A stretch of 64,000 nucleotides of DNA, from NCBI GenBank assembly GCA_021798835.1, contig JAJZBQ010000010.1, forward strand, positions 19,996-83,995, in the 5' to 3' direction. Made by a program: the position numbers and the translations under genes. The DNA comes from Pseudomonadota bacterium. Its GTDB lineage: Bacteria > Pseudomonadota > Gammaproteobacteria > Burkholderiales > Ferrovaceae. Position 1 is the stretch's first letter; every line of letters starts with the position of its first letter. Of this stretch, positions 40,506 through 48,636 are shown one piece after another. A model generated the notes under the pieces. The model was not told where the DNA came from. It ran no database searches and saw nothing but the letters and a program-made list of their open reading frames with translations.

Positions 40506-42026
40506 TCAGAAGAAGCCCAGCTTCTGCTCGGCGTAGCTGACAAGCAGATTTTTGGTCTGCTGGTAGTGGTCGAGCATCACCTTGTGGGTTTCACGACCAA
40601 TGCCGGATTCTTTGTAACCACCAAAAGCGGCATGCGCCGGGTAGGCGTGATAGCAGTTTGTCCATACACGGCCTGCCTTGATCGCGCGGCCCATACGGTA
40701 GGCGACATTGCCGTTGCGGCTCCAGACACCAGCGCCCAGACCATAGAGCGTATCGTTGGCAATGGCCAGTGCCTCGGCTTCATCCTTGAAGGTGGTCACG
40801 GCCAATACTGGGCCGAAGATTTCCTCCTGGAAGATACGCATCTTGTTGTGGCCCTTGAACAGAGTCGGTTGGACGTAATAACCGCCATCGAGATCGCCAC
40901 CGACGGTTGCCTGAGCACCTCCAGTCAGCACCTGGGCACCTTCCTGTTTGCCGAGATCGAGGTAGGAGAGAATCTTGGTCAGCTGTTCCTTAGATGCCTG
41001 GGCGCCAATCATGGTATCGGTATCGAGCGGATTGCCCTGTTTGATGGCCTTGACGCGTGCCAAGCAGCGTTCCATGAACTTGTCGTAGATCGATTCCTGA
41101 ATCAGGGCGCGGGAGGGGCAGGTACAGACTTCACCCTGATTGAATGCAAACAGCACGAGGCCCTCGATAGCCTTGTCGAGGAAACCGTCGTCCTTGGCCA
41201 TCACATCTTCAAAGAAGATATTGGGCGACTTGCCGCCGAGTTCCAGGGTTGCCGGAATCAGGCTGTTGGCAGCGGCCTGGGCAATCACGCGACCCGTAGT
41301 GGTCGAACCGGTGAAGGCGATCTTGGCTATCCGCTTGCTTTGGGCCAGCGGCATGCCGGCTTCACGGCCATAGCCATTGACGATATTCAGTACGCCGGGA
41401 GGCAGCAGATCGGCGATCAGTTCGGCCAGGATCAGGATGCTGATCGGGGTGGATTCGGCAGGCTTCAGAACCACCACGTTACCAGCGCCCAGAGCTGGGG
41501 CCAGTTTCCAGGCGGCCATCAGGATCGGGAAGTTCCAAGGGATGATCTGGCCGACGACGCCGAGTGGTTCGTGGAAGTGATAGGCAACCGTGTTCTCGTC
41601 GATTTCGCTAATACCGCCTTCCTGGGCGCGCACACATCCGGCGAAATAGCGGAAATGATCGACGGACAGCGGAATGTCGGCATTCAACGTTTCACGGATC
41701 GGCTTTCCGTTGTCTACTGTCTCGGCATAAGCCAGCAATTCAAGGTTGGCTTCGATGCGGTCGGCGATCTTGAGCAGAATATTGGCACGTTCGGCCGGAG
41801 AGGTCTTGCCCCACTTGTCCGCTGCGGCATGCGCAGCGTCAAGGGCCAATTCAACATCTTCTGCGGTTGAACGAGCAGCTTGCGTGTAGTTCTTGCCATT
41901 GATTGGGGTGATGACATCAAAATACTGCCCCTTGACCGGAGCCACCCACTTGCCGCCGATGAAATTGTCGTACTTGGCCTTGTATTGAACCTTTGCGCCT
42001 GCTGCGCCGGGTGCCGCATAAATCAT
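40506..42026 (-). CDS. exaC: NAD-dependent aldehyde dehydrogenase (ExaC/AcoD type)
   Basis: A 506-residue aldehyde dehydrogenase. [29 protein letters not shown] forms the NAD site, ELGGKSP holds the general-base glutamate, and [14 protein letters not shown] the nucleophilic cysteine. The C-terminal [29 protein letters not shown] is typical of acetaldehyde-type enzymes. GGAGGAG precedes the ATG. A sigma-54-type promoter and a large palindrome lie upstream, next to a divergent AcoR-like activator, so it is probably induced by an aldehyde, alcohol or acetoin. Substrate not proven. Confidence 0.92.
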   Translation of the reverse strand: MIYAAPGAAGAKVQYKAKYDNFIGGKWVAPVKGQYFDVITPINGKNYTQAARSTAEDVELALDAAHAAADKWGKTSPAERANILLKIADRIEANLELLAYAETVDNGKPIRETLNADIPLSVDHFRYFAGCVRAQEGGISEIDENTVAYHFHEPLGVVGQIIPWNFPILMAAWKLAPALGAGNVVVLKPAESTPISILILAELIADLLPPGVLNIVNGYGREAGMPLAQSKRIAKIAFTGSTTTGRVIAQAAANSLIPATLELGGKSPNIFFEDVMAKDDGFLDKAIEGLVLFAFNQGEVCTCPSRALIQESIYDKFMERCLARVKAIKQGNPLDTDTMIGAQASKEQLTKILSYLDLGKQEGAQVLTGGAQATVGGDLDGGYYVQPTLFKGHNKMRIFQEEIFGPVLAVTTFKDEAEALAIANDTLYGLGAGVWSRNGNVAYRMGRAIKAGRVWTNCYHAYPAHAAFGGYKESGIGRETHKVMLDHYQQTKNLLVSYAEQKLGFF

Positions 42027-42083
42027 GTTGTCTCCTCCAGATTGGTCGATGGTGCCACCGGCGGTGGCGCCTGACTATGCTAT

Positions 42084-42100
42084 CGCAGAAAGCGGGCCAG
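42084..42100 (-). promoter_or_regulatory. Candidate sigma-54 promoter of the aldehyde dehydrogenase operon
   Basis: Minus-strand TGGCCCG at -24 and CTGC at -12, with ten bases between the invariant GG and GC, matching TGGCACG-N4-TTGC well. It would start transcription about 45-50 bases before the aldehyde dehydrogenase ATG. Confidence 0.55.
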
Positions 42101-42177
42101 CTTGAGGAAATCTCTCAACTAATTGATTTATAGAAACAAGACAGAGAAGGACTCTCGACCTGTTTCAAGCATGGTAC

Positions 42178-42210
42178 GTGTCATACCGTGACACTGTCAC
42201 GAAATGACAC
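42178..42210. promoter_or_regulatory. acoR: 33-bp palindrome, probable activator-binding site
   Basis: A nested inverted repeat centred at 42194. CGTGACA-C-TGTCACG (42187-42201) is a perfect 15-bp palindrome, and outside it GTGTCAT (42178-42184) pairs with ATGACAC (42204-42210). The centre lies roughly 95 bases upstream of the sigma-54 -24 box, as expected of an upstream activating sequence for the divergent AcoR-like regulator. Confidence 0.6.
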
Positions 42211-42318
42211 ACTTGGCTTTGAATTATGGGAGTAAGCCTTGCACATCAGGCCATGCTCCAGTAAGTTGGTAGGAAATCAGGCACCAATCAGAGTGACCGT
42301 CGAATATTGGAGGAGTAA

Positions 42319-44250
42319 ATGCTACCAACCCAGACAGGGCCGGAGTTGCGTCAAGCACGGCAACGCTATTTACAACACGGTGAAATACCACCAGTCGATC
42401 TGGTAGGTGCTCTCGTTTCTCGGTCATGGAGTCGTAGCCTAGAGGCGGGTCTGACACCCGTGGGCCGTCAGCCGTCCCCTTTACACCTGAATGCCAGTCA
42501 AGTAGCACGGGCAACGGACCGACAAAGAGAACTGGTCGCACATGCACGTCCAGTGATGGAGTACCTCCATGCACAGACACGAGATTCCGGCAGTATGGTC
42601 ATCCTTGCCGATGATCGTGGCGTGTTACTCCAGACGCTGGGAGATACCGACTTTCTTGATCGTGCAGAGCGCGTCGCATTAATGCAGGGAGCGTCTTGGC
42701 ATGAATCCCAGCGCGGTACCAATGCTATTGGTACTGCTATCGCGGAAAGTGCCCCTGTCGTGGTTCATGGCGCCGAGCATTTTCTGGAACGCAATGGTTT
42801 TTTGACCTGTGCCGCAGCGCCGGTTACTGCACCCGATGGCAGGTTACTGGGCGTGCTGGATATCTCCGGAGATTATCGGGGACGACATCCACATACCTTC
42901 GGATTGGTTCGTGCCGCAGCGCAGATGATCGAGAATCGTCTTTTCGAGGTACGATATGGCGATGTTCTACGCTTGCGGTTCCACCCCTTGGCTGAGGGTA
43001 TTGGTACTGTCGCAGAAGGCGTGGTGGCATTGACTGAAGATGGCTGGATCACCGGTGCCAATCGTGCTGGCCTTGCGTTGCTGGGTCTGTGTCCTGCTGA
43101 TTTGGGCGCCACACCCATTACCAGGGTTTTCCAAGTGAAAGCCTCCGCGCTGGCTGACTGGGGTCGGTTGCGTTCCAGCGAAGCCATGCCGGTCATCAGC
43201 AATAACGGCGAACGGATGTTTCTGCGTGTCGAACTGGGACGGGGAGCGCGTCGCATTTTGGTGCCCGCCCAATCTCAGAACGTATCACGTTCAGATGCGC
43301 TGGAACATCTGAATACGGGTGATGGTGCGATGAAAGCTGCCATCGAGAAGGCGCGCAGGGTCGCTGGCAAGCCGATTGCGCTGCTTCTACAAGGTGAGTC
43401 CGGTGCTGGCAAGGAAATCTTCGCCAAGGCTTGCCATGACTCTGGACCCCGCCAGGCCAAACCCTTTGTCGCGGTGAATTGCGCAACCCTGCCTGAAAAC
43501 CTAATTGAGGCCGAATTGTTTGGGTATGTCCCCGGCGCATTCTCTGGAGCACGTAAGGAAGGATGCGTTGGCCGCATCCGTTCGGCAAATGGCGGAACCC
43601 TGTTCCTTGACGAGATTGGCGACATGCCGTTGGCGCAGCAGGTACGGCTGTTGCGGGTATTGCAGGAACGGGAGGTTGTGCCTGTTGGTGGTGGCGAGCC
43701 AATCACGGTGGATTTTGTGTTGATCTGCGCATCTCACCGCAATCTAAAGATGGAGATGGAGGCGGGGCGTTTCCGTGCCGACCTGTATTACCGAATTAAT
43801 GGCTTGGCCCTAATGCTTCCACCACTGCGAGACAGAAGCGATTTCGCCGCTCTTACGGCACGCATGCTGGGTGAAGTATCACCCGGTCGTCAACTTCGGC
43901 TGGATGACACGGTAGCGTCGGCATTCTCAAAATATTCATGGCCAGGGAACCTGAGGCAATTGGTGAATGTGCTGCGTACAGCCTGTGCGTTGGCTAACGA
44001 TGATGAATTCACGATACGTTGGGAGCACTTGCCCGATGATTTGATTGACGAGCTTAGTCATACCTCCCAACGCACTGAGGTAGCCGCTGTAGAGCTTCCG
44101 CATGAGGAGAATCTACAAGCACTATCTTCGGCAGCCATAACTCGTGCAATCGAGCTCAGTTCTGGCAATATGTCCGAGGCAGCCCGGCGGTTGGGTATCA
44201 GCCGGAATACCCTATATCGACGCTTGAAGAACATAAATTCCGGGGCTTGA
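42319..44250 (+). CDS. acoR: Sigma-54-dependent activator, AcoR family
   Basis: 643 residues with GGAGGAG before the ATG. A GAF-like sensor (about 80-220, QGASWHESQRGTNAIGTAIAE...) and a PAS-like region (about 230-320) precede the AAA+ domain. That has Walker A GESGAGKEIF (about 359), FGYVPGAFSGA (about 401-411) and Walker B GGTLFLDEIGD. The Fis-type HTH at the end reads NMSEAARRLGISRNTLYRRLK. The sigma-54 contact loop reads GAFSGA where most family members have GAFTGA. It is divergent from the aldehyde dehydrogenase, its likely target. Confidence 0.92.
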   Translation: MLPTQTGPELRQARQRYLQHGEIPPVDLVGALVSRSWSRSLEAGLTPVGRQPSPLHLNASQVARATDRQRELVAHARPVMEYLHAQTRDSGSMVILADDRGVLLQTLGDTDFLDRAERVALMQGASWHESQRGTNAIGTAIAESAPVVVHGAEHFLERNGFLTCAAAPVTAPDGRLLGVLDISGDYRGRHPHTFGLVRAAAQMIENRLFEVRYGDVLRLRFHPLAEGIGTVAEGVVALTEDGWITGANRAGLALLGLCPADLGATPITRVFQVKASALADWGRLRSSEAMPVISNNGERMFLRVELGRGARRILVPAQSQNVSRSDALEHLNTGDGAMKAAIEKARRVAGKPIALLLQGESGAGKEIFAKACHDSGPRQAKPFVAVNCATLPENLIEAELFGYVPGAFSGARKEGCVGRIRSANGGTLFLDEIGDMPLAQQVRLLRVLQEREVVPVGGGEPITVDFVLICASHRNLKMEMEAGRFRADLYYRINGLALMLPPLRDRSDFAALTARMLGEVSPGRQLRLDDTVASAFSKYSWPGNLRQLVNVLRTACALANDDEFTIRWEHLPDDLIDELSHTSQRTEVAAVELPHEENLQALSSAAITRAIELSSGNMSEAARRLGISRNTLYRRLKNINSGA

Positions 44251-44577
44251 CCCCAGTCAGATTTGATCTGCAACGCAAACCAAACTTCATCACTGCCGAG
44301 CACTAATTGGAATGCTGCCGTCCGTGTCGGCAAGTTGTTCGACCGAAGTGGCTGGCAAGCTGGATACCCCGTCAGGCAGGTTTTAGTTGCGGAGCAGCCG
44401 TCTTAATGGCTTTTGCCCGGATAAGCTGTATGTCCGGAGTAGGTTCGTTGCCGACATACGCTCTCATAGGCCAACGTCTTTTGATGGCCGACAGCACGCG
44501 TAAGCCATCTTAGCCCACAGCAGCCATTCCCGTGCTGGCAGAACATATGACTCCGACCAACAACCAAGGAGTCAAAT
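44251..44577 (+). other. Left border of the accessory island
   Basis: 327 bases between the acoR-like gene and the recombinase. No gene is visible. The start holds a small GGGGCTTGACCCC inverted repeat without a T run. The rest reads as non-coding leader of the recombinase. The island boundary probably lies here. Confidence 0.35.
44548..44574 (+). promoter_or_regulatory. Hairpin covering the recombinase ribosome site
   Basis: TGACTCC (44548-44554) pairs perfectly with GGAGTCA (44568-44574). The second arm contains the AAGGAG Shine-Dalgarno sequence directly before ATG 44578, so folding would restrict recombinase translation. Confidence 0.4.
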
Positions 44578-45192
44578 ATGGAAACCATCAACAAACGCGA
44601 AGCTTGGAACAAGGGAAAGCTCGTCGGCCAGAAGCCACCGCTCAAGCCGAAGGATATCTGGGCCATCCGCATCCACCTCCAGAATGCCCACTCGGTCCGC
44701 AATCTTGCCATGTTCAACTTGGCCATCGACAGCAAGTTGCGTGGCTGCGATCTTGTCAGCTTGCGGGTGCGCGACATCACCCACGGAAATCAGGTGTTAT
44801 CCCGTGCCATGGTGATCCAGAAGAAAACACAGCGACCAGTGCAGTTCGAATTGACCGAACCTACGAGGTCAGCAGTGTCGGCCTGGCTGGAAAAATCTCA
44901 CCTACAAGGCGATCAGTTCCTGTTTCCGAGCAGGGTTGCAAAGTCACCCCATGTTTCGACGCGTCAATACGCACGGATCGTGCACTACTGGGCCGAATCT
45001 GCCGGCCTTGACTCGTCGGCCTACGGGATGCACTCCATGCGGAGAACGAAGGCTACCCTGGTCTACAAGCGCACGAAGAACCTGCGGGCCGTTCAGTTAC
45101 TACTTGGCCATTCCAAGCTGGAAAGCACCGTTCGCTACCTCGGCATCGAGGTCGATGACGCCTTGGAGATCTCGGAGCAGACTGAAATCTAG
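44578..45192 (+). CDS. Short tyrosine recombinase
   Basis: 204 residues, essentially a catalytic domain only, like FimB/FimE-sized recombinases. The catalytic set is complete: Arg55 (KLRGCDLV), Lys near 82-83 (IQKKTQRPV), His152 and Arg155 (HSMRRTKAT), His178 (LLLGHSKLE) and nucleophile Tyr187 (STVRYLGIE). Without an N-terminal arm-binding domain it may act as an inversion or resolution recombinase or an integrase of small elements. It opens an island of toxin-antitoxin genes and IS scraps. Confidence 0.88.
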   Translation: METINKREAWNKGKLVGQKPPLKPKDIWAIRIHLQNAHSVRNLAMFNLAIDSKLRGCDLVSLRVRDITHGNQVLSRAMVIQKKTQRPVQFELTEPTRSAVSAWLEKSHLQGDQFLFPSRVAKSPHVSTRQYARIVHYWAESAGLDSSAYGMHSMRRTKATLVYKRTKNLRAVQLLLGHSKLESTVRYLGIEVDDALEISEQTEI

Positions 45193-45337
45193 CCGGTGGC
45201 ATGCGGCTACGCGGGTTTTGCCCTGTGTGGCCGCTTTCTGGCATCATGTCGTAGGCATGCAGTCGGCCAACTCTGAACGCTCCAGAATATTCTCGATAGC
45301 GGACTTTTACCGCGAAACGTTTAGCCTGCCCTACTTG

Positions 45338-45357
45338 ATACGGCATTGCCGTATAAT
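45338..45357 (+). promoter_or_regulatory. Palindromic operator with -10 box of the HigB/HigA-like pair
   Basis: ATACGGCA-T-TGCCGTAT at 45338-45354 is a perfect 17-bp palindrome that overlaps a consensus TATAAT at 45352-45357. This is the arrangement expected for autorepression by an XRE antitoxin. No good -35 box is seen. Confidence 0.55.
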
Positions 45358-45370
45358 TTCCTCATGCTTC

Positions 45371-45679
45371 ACCATTGCGGAATCAGAAATTTTCAGCCGG
45401 TATGTCTCCGACTACTGGACGGGAGATGAGCGTAGTGAATTCGTTGCATGGATCGCCACGCACTATGATGTCGGTGATGTGGTACGAGGTTCCGGTGGTT
45501 GTCGAAAAGTTAGATGGTCTCGTAAAGGAACAGGCAAAAGTGGAGGCGTTCGCGTGATCTACTACAACATGCTTGAGGATGGAACAATCTGGCTATTGCT
45601 AATCTATGCGAAGAATGAGCATGAAAATATACCCGCTCATATATTGAAGGCTGTGAAAGAGGAAATTATATGCCCATGA
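45371..45679 (+). pseudogene. higB: RelE/HigB-type toxin, probably frameshifted at its start
   Basis: The frame TIAESEIFSRYVSDYWTGDERSEFVAW through GSGGCRKVRWSRKGTGKSGGVRVIYY and YAKNEHENIPAHILKAVKEEI is a complete RelE/HigB-type mRNA interferase body. No ATG opens this frame. ATG 45364 sits one frame away and reads MLHHCGIR. Removing one C near 45370 would give MLTIAES, matching the usual family start M-x-T-I-A-E. Either it is inactivated at codon three, or a TTG at 45335 is used, but that lies upstream of the -10 box. It overlaps the antitoxin by ten bases. Confidence 0.6.
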
Positions 45680-45987
45680 CTGCTAAAGAACTGCAAGAAC
45701 GTGATGCGAAACGGAATCTGGGTGACGAATTGTTGGAATCTGTGCGCCAAATGAAGTCCGGTCGCGCAGGAAAAGTCCACAAGGTGGCTGTATCCCCTGT
45801 TGTCTCTGCCCGCATGAAGTCTGGTTTGTCTCAATCCGCTTTTGCGAAATTTCTGGGCGTTTCTGTGCGCACTTTGCAGGATTGGGAACAAGGTCGTCGT
45901 GAACCCTGCGTATTCCACACCAAACTGGACGGCGATTCCACGGCAAACTGGACAGCAATTCCACGGCAAAGTGGACAGGAGATGTAA
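45670..45987 (+). pseudogene. higA: HigA-type XRE antitoxin truncated by an IS21-family end
   Basis: About 79 native codons: MPMTAKELQERDAKRNLGDELLESVRQMKSG, then the XRE helix-turn-helix SARMKSGLSQSAFAKFLGVSVRTLQDWEQGRREP. At about 45907 the reading frame passes into the terminal repeats of an IS21-type element and gains 26 foreign residues. The usual C-terminal helices after GRREP are lost. DNA binding may survive; toxin neutralisation may not. Confidence 0.7.
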
Positions 45988-46260
45988 GCGACGCATGGGA
46001 TAACCGTGGCACCCTTGGCGATTTTGCTGGGGGGGGCCCATGGGCCAATAGAAGGTTATCCATGCGCAAGATTGAAGAAGTTCTGCGACTGCACTTTGAG
46101 TGCGGTTGTAATAATCGAGAAATTGCCCAATCGGTTCAGGCCTCTCCGACCACAGTAGGGGAGTACCTGTGCCGGGCTCGGCTGGCCGGAATTGGCTGGC
46201 CTGTTCCGGAGAGTATGGCCGAGGACCTGTCGGTGGGTGGACGCACCAAGTGACTGCTCT
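45907..46260 (+). mobile_element. IS21-family remnant (left end plus start of istA)
   Basis: A series of related words, ACTGGAC(G/A)GC(G/A)ATTCCACGGCAAA and AGTGGACAGG, lies at 45930-45985 and is typical of the multiple terminal repeats of IS21-family ends. It leads into a truncated istA. The right part and istB are gone. The right border is near 46255-46290. Confidence 0.65.
46062..46253 (+). pseudogene. istA: IstA transposase, N-terminal fragment
   Basis: 63 codons beginning MRKIEEVLRLHFECGCNNREIAQSVQASPTTVGEYLCRARLAGIGWPVPE. This is the HTH head of IS21-family IstA; full proteins are about 500 residues. It stops soon after the HTH, so the catalytic DDE domain is missing. Confidence 0.75.
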
Positions 46261-46296
46261 ACTTCGGAATCAGCCGGAAGGCCAATTCACACTATT

Positions 46297-46405
46297 GGGC
46301 ATATTTATGCCTCCAAATAACATAAGCAACATATAACAGGCACATTTGTGCCTTTAATTGAATTTGACATTAAGATTGTTGTTTACTACAATGGGCACAT
46401 ATAGG
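46297..46405 (+). promoter_or_regulatory. hipBA promoter with paired operators
   Basis: A consensus sigma-70 promoter: TTGACA (46364-46369), 17-base spacer, TACAAT (46387-46392). Two palindromes lie upstream: GGCATA-TT-TATGCC (46298-46311) and AGGCACA-TT-TGTGCCT (46338-46353). A half-site, GGCACA, lies near the start point (about 46394). They share GGCAxA arms and are probable HipB operators. Confidence 0.65.
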
Positions 46406-46468
46406 ACGTTTATTAACAATTATATGTAATTATCGGTACAATTATACCTATTGTTGGTTGATGAAATT

Positions 46469-46780
46469 GTGACGGCAAATTTAACAGTTGAGGAGATGGA
46501 GGTTTCGATAGGCGAGAAGCTTAGGGCTCTCCGCTTGTCTCGGAATATTGAACAAATAACACTGGCAGAACGCGCAGGGGTCAGCGTCCGTGCCTTACGT
46601 AATCTGGAATCCGGCCAAGGCTCGACCCTCAAGACACTGGTATGCGTCGTTCGGGCACTTGGAAAGCAGGAGTGGCTAAACACCATTGCGCCTGTGGCCA
46701 CCATCAACCCGCTGGCACTTACCCGCGAGGCTCAGCCGCGACAGCGCGCATCGCGTGTACGTCGTAGTGCAGAAAAGTAA
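46469..46780 (+). CDS. hipB: HipB-like XRE antitoxin
   Basis: About 103 residues from GTG 46469 (MTANLTVEEMEVSIGEKLRALRLSRN). ATG 46496 would start at the conserved MEVSIG but has its GAGGAG right against the codon. The HTH is LRLSRNIEQITLAERAGVSVRALRNLESGQGSTLKTLVCVVRALG. The Arg-rich tail RQRASRVRRSAEK is usual for this HipB group. It represses its own operon and holds HipA inactive. hipA starts five bases later. Confidence 0.82.
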   Translation: MTANLTVEEMEVSIGEKLRALRLSRNIEQITLAERAGVSVRALRNLESGQGSTLKTLVCVVRALGKQEWLNTIAPVATINPLALTREAQPRQRASRVRRSAEK

Positions 46781-46785
46781 CCGCC

Positions 46786-48096
46786 ATGGCTGCAACAAAG
46801 AAATCCAAACCTTATAAGCACGTTCTGGCAGTGGAAGTTCATCTTTGGGGCGAGCATATCGGCTCTGTGGCGCTGGATCCGGCCTATGGATACTACGTAT
46901 TCGCTTATACGGCTGAATTCGCCGCCAAGGGGATTGAGCCGGCTCCGCTGTACATGCCTGTTGCGCCAGAAGAGCCTTACCTGTTTACCGATTTGCCAGA
47001 GGCCACCTACAAGCGCTTGCCAGCGATGCTCAGCGATGCACTACCAGACGACTTCGGTAACGCTCTCATCAACCGCTATATGGCTGACCAAGGTATTGCG
47101 GTCCATGACATCACTGCGCTAGACCGGTTGGCCTACATGAACAATCGAGCAATGGGAGCTTTGACATTCAAGCCCGCACGAGGTCCGGCAAGGCATAAAC
47201 CGACGGCGATTGAACTGGGCACCTTGGTCGAAGAAGCGCGACGGGCCGTGGCAGGTGATATAGCCAATGACGACCATGCGAATGCGGCCTTACGCAGCAT
47301 CATAGAGGTTGGCACCAGCGCTGGTGGTGCTCGAGCCAAGGCGGTTATTGCCCTAAACCCCATGACAAAGGAGATCTGTTCCGGCCAGTTGGATGCACCA
47401 GACGGCTTTGAGCACTGGCTACTCAAGTTTGATGGAATGGGGAAGGACTTTGAGCTGGGTGCATCCCAGAACTACGGTCGAATTGAATATGCTTATCACC
47501 TGATGGCGATTGCTGCAGGCATCAGCATGACGGAATGCCGCCTTCTCGAAGAAAATGGCCGGGCACACTTCATGACAAGGCGATTCGACCGGGAGGGGGA
47601 AAACACACGCCACCACTTGCAGACGCTATGCGCGATGGCGCATCTCGACTACAAGAAAAAAGGGACGAATGCGTACTCCCAGCTATTCAAGACAATCGAC
47701 CAGCTAAAACTGCCTTATCGGGATAAAGAAGAGGCGTTCCGGCGCATGGTATTCAATGTAATGGGGCGGAACTGTGATGACCACACCAAGAACTTCTCCT
47801 TCATGCTGCGCAAGGACAGCACCACTTGGGAGCTGGCGCCGGCTTATGATGTTACCCACGCACACAATCCGGAAGGCGAATGGACGAATCAGCACCTGAT
47901 GTCCGTGAACGGTAAGTTCAAGGACTTCACGGCAGTTGATTTACATGCGGAAGCTGATCGGTTCGGTATCGGCACAGCAAAACAGGTTGTAGCGAAGGTA
48001 AGCACTGCCATTCGATCATGGCCTCAGTTTGCGGAACAAGCCGGTATTCCTGAAGCGGAAATAGCCAAAATCCAGAGTCAGTTCATTTTGGTGTGA
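46786..48096 (+). CDS. hipA: HipA-type Ser/Thr kinase toxin
   Basis: 436 residues, full length. An N-terminal HipA_N-type couple domain (GEHIGSVALDPAYGYYVFAYTAEF) is followed by the kinase. That includes the SAGGARAKAVIALN loop, LLKFDGMG with the ATP-lysine, and AHFMTRRFDREG. The catalytic loop is MGRNCDDHTKNFSF (Asp331/332 and Asn336), and the DFG-equivalent is YDVTHAHN. Family members phosphorylate tRNA synthetases such as GltX and cause growth arrest. Complete motifs and an intact partner gene suggest an active module. Confidence 0.88.
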   Translation: MAATKKSKPYKHVLAVEVHLWGEHIGSVALDPAYGYYVFAYTAEFAAKGIEPAPLYMPVAPEEPYLFTDLPEATYKRLPAMLSDALPDDFGNALINRYMADQGIAVHDITALDRLAYMNNRAMGALTFKPARGPARHKPTAIELGTLVEEARRAVAGDIANDDHANAALRSIIEVGTSAGGARAKAVIALNPMTKEICSGQLDAPDGFEHWLLKFDGMGKDFELGASQNYGRIEYAYHLMAIAAGISMTECRLLEENGRAHFMTRRFDREGENTRHHLQTLCAMAHLDYKKKGTNAYSQLFKTIDQLKLPYRDKEEAFRRMVFNVMGRNCDDHTKNFSFMLRKDSTTWELAPAYDVTHAHNPEGEWTNQHLMSVNGKFKDFTAVDLHAEADRFGIGTAKQVVAKVSTAIRSWPQFAEQAGIPEAEIAKIQSQFILV

Positions 48097-48101
48097 ATCC
48101 C

Positions 48102-48218
48102 ATGTTCGATCCTGTGACAGGATTGGCCCTGTACTGCGTTCTGTGTAGCCGTCACCATCACCATGGTGACCATGATGATCATCATCGTCAGCATGTCCAT
48201 GCCCAACACTTAAACTGA
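48102..48218 (+). CDS. Possible small His-rich protein
   Basis: A 38-codon frame, MFDPVTGLALYCVLCSR followed by a His/Asp-rich run (HHHHGDHDDHHRQHVHAQHLN). Twelve of the last 21 residues are histidine or aspartate, as in metal-binding tails of nickel, cobalt or zinc proteins. No ribosome site is evident. It may be the leftover C terminus of a metal transporter or chaperone gene and not a real gene. Confidence 0.25.
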   Translation: MFDPVTGLALYCVLCSRHHHHGDHDDHHRQHVHAQHLN

Positions 48219-48298
48219 ACGGCTGAAATCCAGGTTTTTTTCCCTGCGCCTGAGGTAGATAGGGAACTACGGCGTTTCCAGAATCTCTTAAAAGTTGA

Positions 48299-48596
48299 CA
48301 CTCCCTCGACGATCAAACGGTCCTTGAGGCCGCCCAATCCGACCCGGCCGGCTTCATTCGCGGCCTCGACTGGGGGGCCATCATCGATGAAATCCAACGT
48401 GCCCCTAACCTGCTGCTGGCTATCAAGAAGACGGTCGACGAGGACTATCGGCCGGATGGAGACCATCCAGATGCTGCCGCTCGCAAGGACCGAGGTCGAA
48501 GGCCGGACACTGACTTTCCTAGAGCATGTCTTCGTGGGAAAGCTTCAGAGCTGGTGGGAGGCAGTCCTTGCCTTATCACCGCACCATGTGCGGTGA
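48299..48596 (+). pseudogene. DUF4143-type AAA ATPase, internal fragment with deletion
   Basis: Frame one reads LEAAQSDPAGFIRGLDWGAIIDEIQRAPNLLLAIKKTVDEDYRPDG, with Walker B IIDEIQ. At about 48460 the homology switches frame to RMETIQMLPLARTEVEGRTLTFLE. In intact proteins these blocks are separated by the sensor segment (GRFLLTGSANL...SLAG), so about 20 residues were deleted out of frame. Walker A and the C-terminal DUF4143 domain are absent. Confidence 0.6.
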
Positions 48597-48636
48597 TAGA
48601 CTTGCGCATGCGGCGAATTCTGCCCATAATCTCCGC

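Noticed and set aside
40455..41870. A 471-codon open frame on the plus strand
   Set aside because: It is exactly antisense to the aldehyde dehydrogenase gene, whose motifs and ribosome site are clear; the plus-strand product has no recognisable content.
44936..45679. A single long gene from the recombinase into the HigB-like region
   Set aside because: The first half is the recombinase in the wrong frame; only the last 100 codons are toxin-like, so the frame is open by chance.
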